From Streptosporangiaceae bacterium (GTDB taxonomy: Bacteria; Actinomycetota; Actinomycetes; Streptosporangiales; Streptosporangiaceae): a stretch of 7,641 nt of DNA. The notes under the pieces were generated by a model. That model was not told the origin of the DNA. It ran no database searches and saw only the letters and a program-made list of their open reading frames with translations. Below, in pieces: positions 5,593 to 7,641 of this stretch. Made by a program: the position numbers and the translations under genes. Location: positions 1 to 7,641 of the forward strand of contig JASHSO010000216.1 of NCBI GenBank assembly GCA_030038715.1. The letters run 5' to 3'. Each line of letters begins with the position of its first letter. Within the stretch, counting starts at the first letter, position 1.

Positions 5593-5598
5593 ATCTGT

Positions 5599-5621
5599 CT
5601 AGAGTTAACCTACAACTAGAG
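5599..5621. promoter_or_regulatory. HAIR-like inverted repeat, candidate HspR-type operator
   Basis: On the plus strand CTAGAGT-N9-ACTAGAG. The HspR operator (HAIR) is CTTGAGT-N7-ACTCAAG. The left half matches at 6 of 7 bases, the right half at 5 of 7, but the spacer is 9, not 7. The repeat overlaps the predicted hsp20 -10 element, the right place for a repressor. Since the neighbouring MerR protein is only HspR-like, a diverged operator is plausible. Confidence 0.4.
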
Positions 5622-5634
5622 AGATATATTTCAT
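5607..5634 (-). promoter_or_regulatory. Candidate hsp20 promoter
   Basis: On the minus strand ATGAAA (5634-5629) and TAGGTT (5612-5607) are separated by 16 bp. The -10 fits TANNNT and the -35 matches TTGACA at 4 of 6 positions. The start would fall near 5600, giving a leader of about 60 nt. The surrounding 60 bp are the most AT-rich in this half of the window. Confidence 0.35.
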
Positions 5635-5691
5635 GGGAACGGGGCTAGATCTCGGCAGCTCTCAAGACGCCGGCACGCCGCGCCCGGAGGT

Positions 5692-6843
5692 TTAGGCCAG
5701 CCTTTCAATGATGGTCGCGTTCGCCTGGCCGCCGCCCTCGCACATGGCCTGGAGGCCGTACCTGCCGCCAGTGCGCTCAAGCTCGTGCAGCAGCTTAGTC
5801 ATCAAGATCGCGCCCGTGGCGCCCAGCGGATGGCCGAGGGCGATCGCGCCGCCGTTCGGGTTGGTCTTGTCCAGCGACGCCCCGGTGTCGGCCGACCAGG
5901 CTAGCAGGACTGGCGCGAACGCCTCGTTCACCTCGAACACGTCGATGTCGTCGATCTCGAGGTGACCCTTGGCCAGAGCTTGCTCTGTCGCCGGGATCGG
6001 CCCGGTGAGCATGTAGACCGGATCCGCGCCAGTGACCGTCATCGCGTGCACTCGCGCTCTCGGGGTGAAGCCGTAGTGGCGGACCGCGGCGGGCGAGGCG
6101 ATCAACAGCGCGGCCGCGCCGTCGGAGATCTGCGACGCCACGGCTGCTGTGAGCTCCCACCCCGGCCGGAGTGGCTTGAGCTCGGCCATCTTCTCCAACG
6201 TGGTGTCCCGGCGCGGCCCCTCGTCGGTCGTGACGCCGCTTACCGGGGTTATCTCGCGGTCGAACCGGCCTTCGTCGATCGCCCGGACAGCCCTGACGTG
6301 GCTCTCTAGCGAGAACTCTTCGAGCTCGGCCCGCTTGAGTCCCCACTTCTCACAGACGAGCTGTGCACCGCGGAACTGGGAGATTTCCTGGTCCCCGTAC
6401 CTGTCCCGCCAGCCTTGTCCGAATGGCAGGGCCATCCCCTTCTCGTGCGGCAACGCGACCGTGCTGCCCATCGGCACCATGCTCATGCTCTCGACGCCGG
6501 CGGCTACCACCAAGTCCTGGGTACCCGACAGGACTGCCTGCGCGGCGAAGTGGACGGCCTGCTGCGACGATCCGCACTGCCTGTCGATGGTCACGCCCGG
6601 CACGTTCTCTGGCAGCCCTGCCGACAGCCAGGCGTTGCGCGCGATGTCGATCGCCTGCGGGCCGACTTGCGAAACGCAGCCCATGATCACGTCCTCGACC
6701 GCGGACGGGTCGATTCCTGTCCTGGCGATCAGCTCACGCAGCACGTGCGCCGCCAGGTCTACGGGGTGGACGGCAGAGAGTCCACCGTTGCGTTTGCCGA
6801 CGGGACTCCGCACCGCCCCGACAATGTATGCCTCAGACACCAC
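5692..6843 (-). CDS. Thiolase family protein (acetyl-CoA acetyltransferase / 3-ketoacyl-CoA thiolase)
   Basis: Product of 383 residues. GTG codons at 6843 and 6840 are adjacent; GGAGG lies 4 nt before the first and 7 nt before the second, so the second may be used. Thiolases cleave 3-ketoacyl-CoA with CoA, or condense two acetyl-CoA. All active-site elements are present: nucleophile Cys90 in DRQCGSSQQ; NEAFAP (306-311); His338 in GGAIALGHPLGATGA; and the acid/base Cys368 in CEGGGQANA. GVESMSMVPMG (116-126) and ASQISDGAAALL (236-247) are also typical. The pattern SQISDGAAALL and the overall length fit the actinobacterial FadA-like degradative group better than a biosynthetic PhaA, but substrate cannot be decided. 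The position that is usually Asn in GNAS is Val235. Expression is probably controlled by the divergent MerR regulator. No partner beta-oxidation genes are visible inside the window. Confidence 0.95.
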   Translation of the reverse strand: MVSEAYIVGAVRSPVGKRNGGLSAVHPVDLAAHVLRELIARTGIDPSAVEDVIMGCVSQVGPQAIDIARNAWLSAGLPENVPGVTIDRQCGSSQQAVHFAAQAVLSGTQDLVVAAGVESMSMVPMGSTVALPHEKGMALPFGQGWRDRYGDQEISQFRGAQLVCEKWGLKRAELEEFSLESHVRAVRAIDEGRFDREITPVSGVTTDEGPRRDTTLEKMAELKPLRPGWELTAAVASQISDGAAALLIASPAAVRHYGFTPRARVHAMTVTGADPVYMLTGPIPATEQALAKGHLEIDDIDVFEVNEAFAPVLLAWSADTGASLDKTNPNGGAIALGHPLGATGAILMTKLLHELERTGGRYGLQAMCEGGGQANATIIERLA

Positions 6844-6881
6844 GTGACCTCCGTGACCGGCGACCAGCCGCCCGCCCGCGC

Positions 6882-6899
6882 GCGCAGGTCAGCCTGCGC
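6882..6899 (-). repeat. 7-bp hairpin in the thiolase leader
   Basis: GCGCAGG-TCAG-CCTGCGC is a perfect 7-bp stem with a 4-nt loop, 39 nt upstream of the GTG at 6843 and upstream of its ribosome binding site. It could affect mRNA stability or translation; no known riboswitch is recognised. Confidence 0.45.
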
Positions 6900-6913
6900 A
6901 GCAGAAGGCTTGA

Positions 6914-6926
6914 CCTCACCTTGAGG
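6914..6926. promoter_or_regulatory. Inverted repeat CCTCA-N3-TGAGG, possible MerR half-site pair
   Basis: The arms CCTCA and TGAGG equal the outer arms of SoxR/MerR-type operators (CCTCAA...TTGAGG), but with a spacing of 3 nt instead of the usual 8. TTGACC, a -35-like hexamer, overlaps its left side at 6910-6915. It lies between the divergent thiolase and merR genes. Confidence 0.35.
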
Positions 6927-6978
6927 CTACCCCGCCGGTTGGCCCGCGCCATAGCCTCGGCGCCGACACATTGGCCAG

Positions 6979-7006
6979 GCCATAACCATGCGCGAGCTGT
7001 AGTCAA
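6979..7006 (-). promoter_or_regulatory. Candidate thiolase promoter
   Basis: On the minus strand TTGACT (7006-7001) and TATGGC (6984-6979) are separated by 16 bp. The -35 is strong; the -10 is weak. A palindrome TGGCC-A-GGCCA at 6972-6982 overlaps the -10 and could be an operator. The leader would be about 130 nt and would include the hairpin at 6882-6899. Confidence 0.28.
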
Positions 7007-7118
7007 TCCACTACCATCCGTGATGTGACCGTCAGGCCGTCCGAGCCCGACTCATCGCCGCGCGTGCGGGGCACAGTCAAGTCGCGCTTAGCGCGCGCGG
7101 ACGAGGGAACCGCCAGCC

Positions 7119-7616
7119 ATGCCCAAGACCAGCGATGACCCAACGAGCCTGGTCAGCATCGGTGAGCTGGCCAAGGCGGCCGGGGTCAGCAGCCGGACGA
7201 TCCGGTATTACGAGGAACTCGGGATACTCCCGGAGCCACGTCGCTCACCTGGCGGCACCCGCAAGTACCCGAGGGAGTACGGCAGCTACCTGGCTGCGGC
7301 CCTGGCGCTCAAGGACCTCGGCTTCCGGTTGGAGGAAATGAAACCGCTGGCACGGCTCGCGGCCGGCCGGTCAGTCAGCCCGGGTCAGCGCGATGCCGCG
7401 GCGCAGCTTGTCGAAGACAAGATCGAGGTGCTGGCCCGGCAGGTGACGGTGCTGCGCAGGCTCCGCGACTCGGTCAAGGTCCCGGACGGTGACCTGCCCG
7501 TCTCAGCGGTACTTGGCTCGGCTGTGCTCGGCTCGGCTGTGCTCGGCCAGCCGGGCGCGGCCGACGAAGGTCTCAGCGCAATCCCGGCGCCGCGCGGTGA
7601 CAGCGGCACGTCATAG
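7119..7616 (+). CDS. MerR-family transcriptional regulator, cysteine-free, divergent from thiolase
   Basis: Product of 165 residues from ATG at 7119, with GAGGGA at 7103-7108 10 nt upstream. The DNA-binding part is classical MerR: SIGELAKAAGVSSRTIRYYEELG (13-35), wing RRSPGGTRKYPREY (41-54), then ALALKDLGFRLEEMKPLARL and a coiled coil around 95-117. There is no Cys in the whole protein, so metal or redox sensing through thiols is excluded. The region after 118 has no ligand-binding domain; instead a perfect SAVLG triplet (129-143) and an Ala/Pro/Gly-rich tail follow. MerR regulators placed divergently to acyl-CoA degradation genes are a known arrangement, so control of the thiolase and of itself is the likely role. 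The ligand is unknown; an acyl-CoA is a guess. Confidence 0.92.
   Translation: MPKTSDDPTSLVSIGELAKAAGVSSRTIRYYEELGILPEPRRSPGGTRKYPREYGSYLAAALALKDLGFRLEEMKPLARLAAGRSVSPGQRDAAAQLVEDKIEVLARQVTVLRRLRDSVKVPDGDLPVSAVLGSAVLGSAVLGQPGAADEGLSAIPAPRGDSGTS
7503..7547 (+). repeat. Three 15-bp tandem repeats encoding SAVLG
   Basis: Three in-frame 15-bp units. Units 2 and 3 (7518-7532, 7533-7547) are identical in nucleotides; unit 1 differs at a few third positions. They lie in the C-terminal tail of the MerR gene, outside the DNA-binding domain. Confidence 0.9.
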
Positions 7617-7641
7617 CGCGGTGGCGGCGCGCGGACGGCGC

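Noticed and set aside
5641..5691. Terminator after the thiolase gene
   Set aside because: The GC-rich stretch gives only 4-bp stems with loops too small to form; no convincing hairpin.
6149..6847. Long plus-strand frame of 232 codons opposite the thiolase gene, plus neighbours at 5708-5965, 5962-6309 and 6415-6924
   Set aside because: They lie antisense to an intact thiolase with all catalytic motifs; long antisense frames are expected in high-GC coding DNA. The translations are Ser/Arg/Pro-rich without domains.
1..7641. CRISPR array, insertion sequence, toxin-antitoxin or biosynthetic cluster
   Set aside because: I found no regularly spaced repeats, transposase motifs, paired small toxin/antitoxin frames or cluster enzymes on either strand.

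Overview
This is a high-GC bacterial chromosome segment, most likely from an actinobacterium (Actinomycetota). The main reasons are: strong G/C preference at third codon positions; GTG and TTG start codons; a Dcd protein very close in length and motifs to the Mycobacterium tuberculosis type; a tRNA gene without an encoded CCA end; and a TANNNT-type -10 element placed almost on top of a start codon. I cannot name the genus. Nothing in the window looks like a phage, plasmid, CRISPR or defence island. It reads as ordinary chromosome with one decayed gene.

Layout. 1-237: the end of a small membrane protein, cut by the window edge. 238-481: a relatively AT-rich non-coding stretch with a TetR-style palindrome. 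482-899: remains of a small exported protein gene, broken by a 28-nt insertion that forms a hairpin. 962-2170: a lipoprotein that folds as a seven-bladed beta-propeller. It converges on an endonuclease/exonuclease/phosphatase-fold hydrolase (3130-2297, minus), with hairpins between the two. 3507-3437 (minus): tRNA-Gly(CCC), divergent from dcd (3603-4178), which is probably a bifunctional dCTP deaminase/dUTPase. 4385-4669: a 94-residue protein with a predicted ACT-like fold. It converges on, and overlaps by 3 nt, the last gene of an hsp20-merR unit on the minus strand (5538-5128 and 4995-4666). 6843-5692 (minus): an acetyl-CoA acetyltransferase-type thiolase. It is divergent from a second, cysteine-free MerR regulator (7119-7616).

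How they fit together. Two regulatory modules stand out. (i) hsp20 with a short HspR-like MerR protein: a HAIR-like inverted repeat overlaps the predicted hsp20 promoter, and a 9-bp perfect hairpin separates the two genes. This suggests heat-stress autoregulation with uneven expression of chaperone and regulator. (ii) A thiolase/MerR divergent pair with several small palindromes in the 275-nt intergenic region, suggesting regulation of acyl-CoA or beta-ketoacyl-CoA breakdown. The tRNA/dcd region is housekeeping. The most useful things to follow up are the HAIR-like operator with non-standard spacing, the hsp20-merR hairpin, the hairpin-associated frameshift at 659-692, and the uncharacterised ACT-like protein. 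I see no convincing new multi-gene system.
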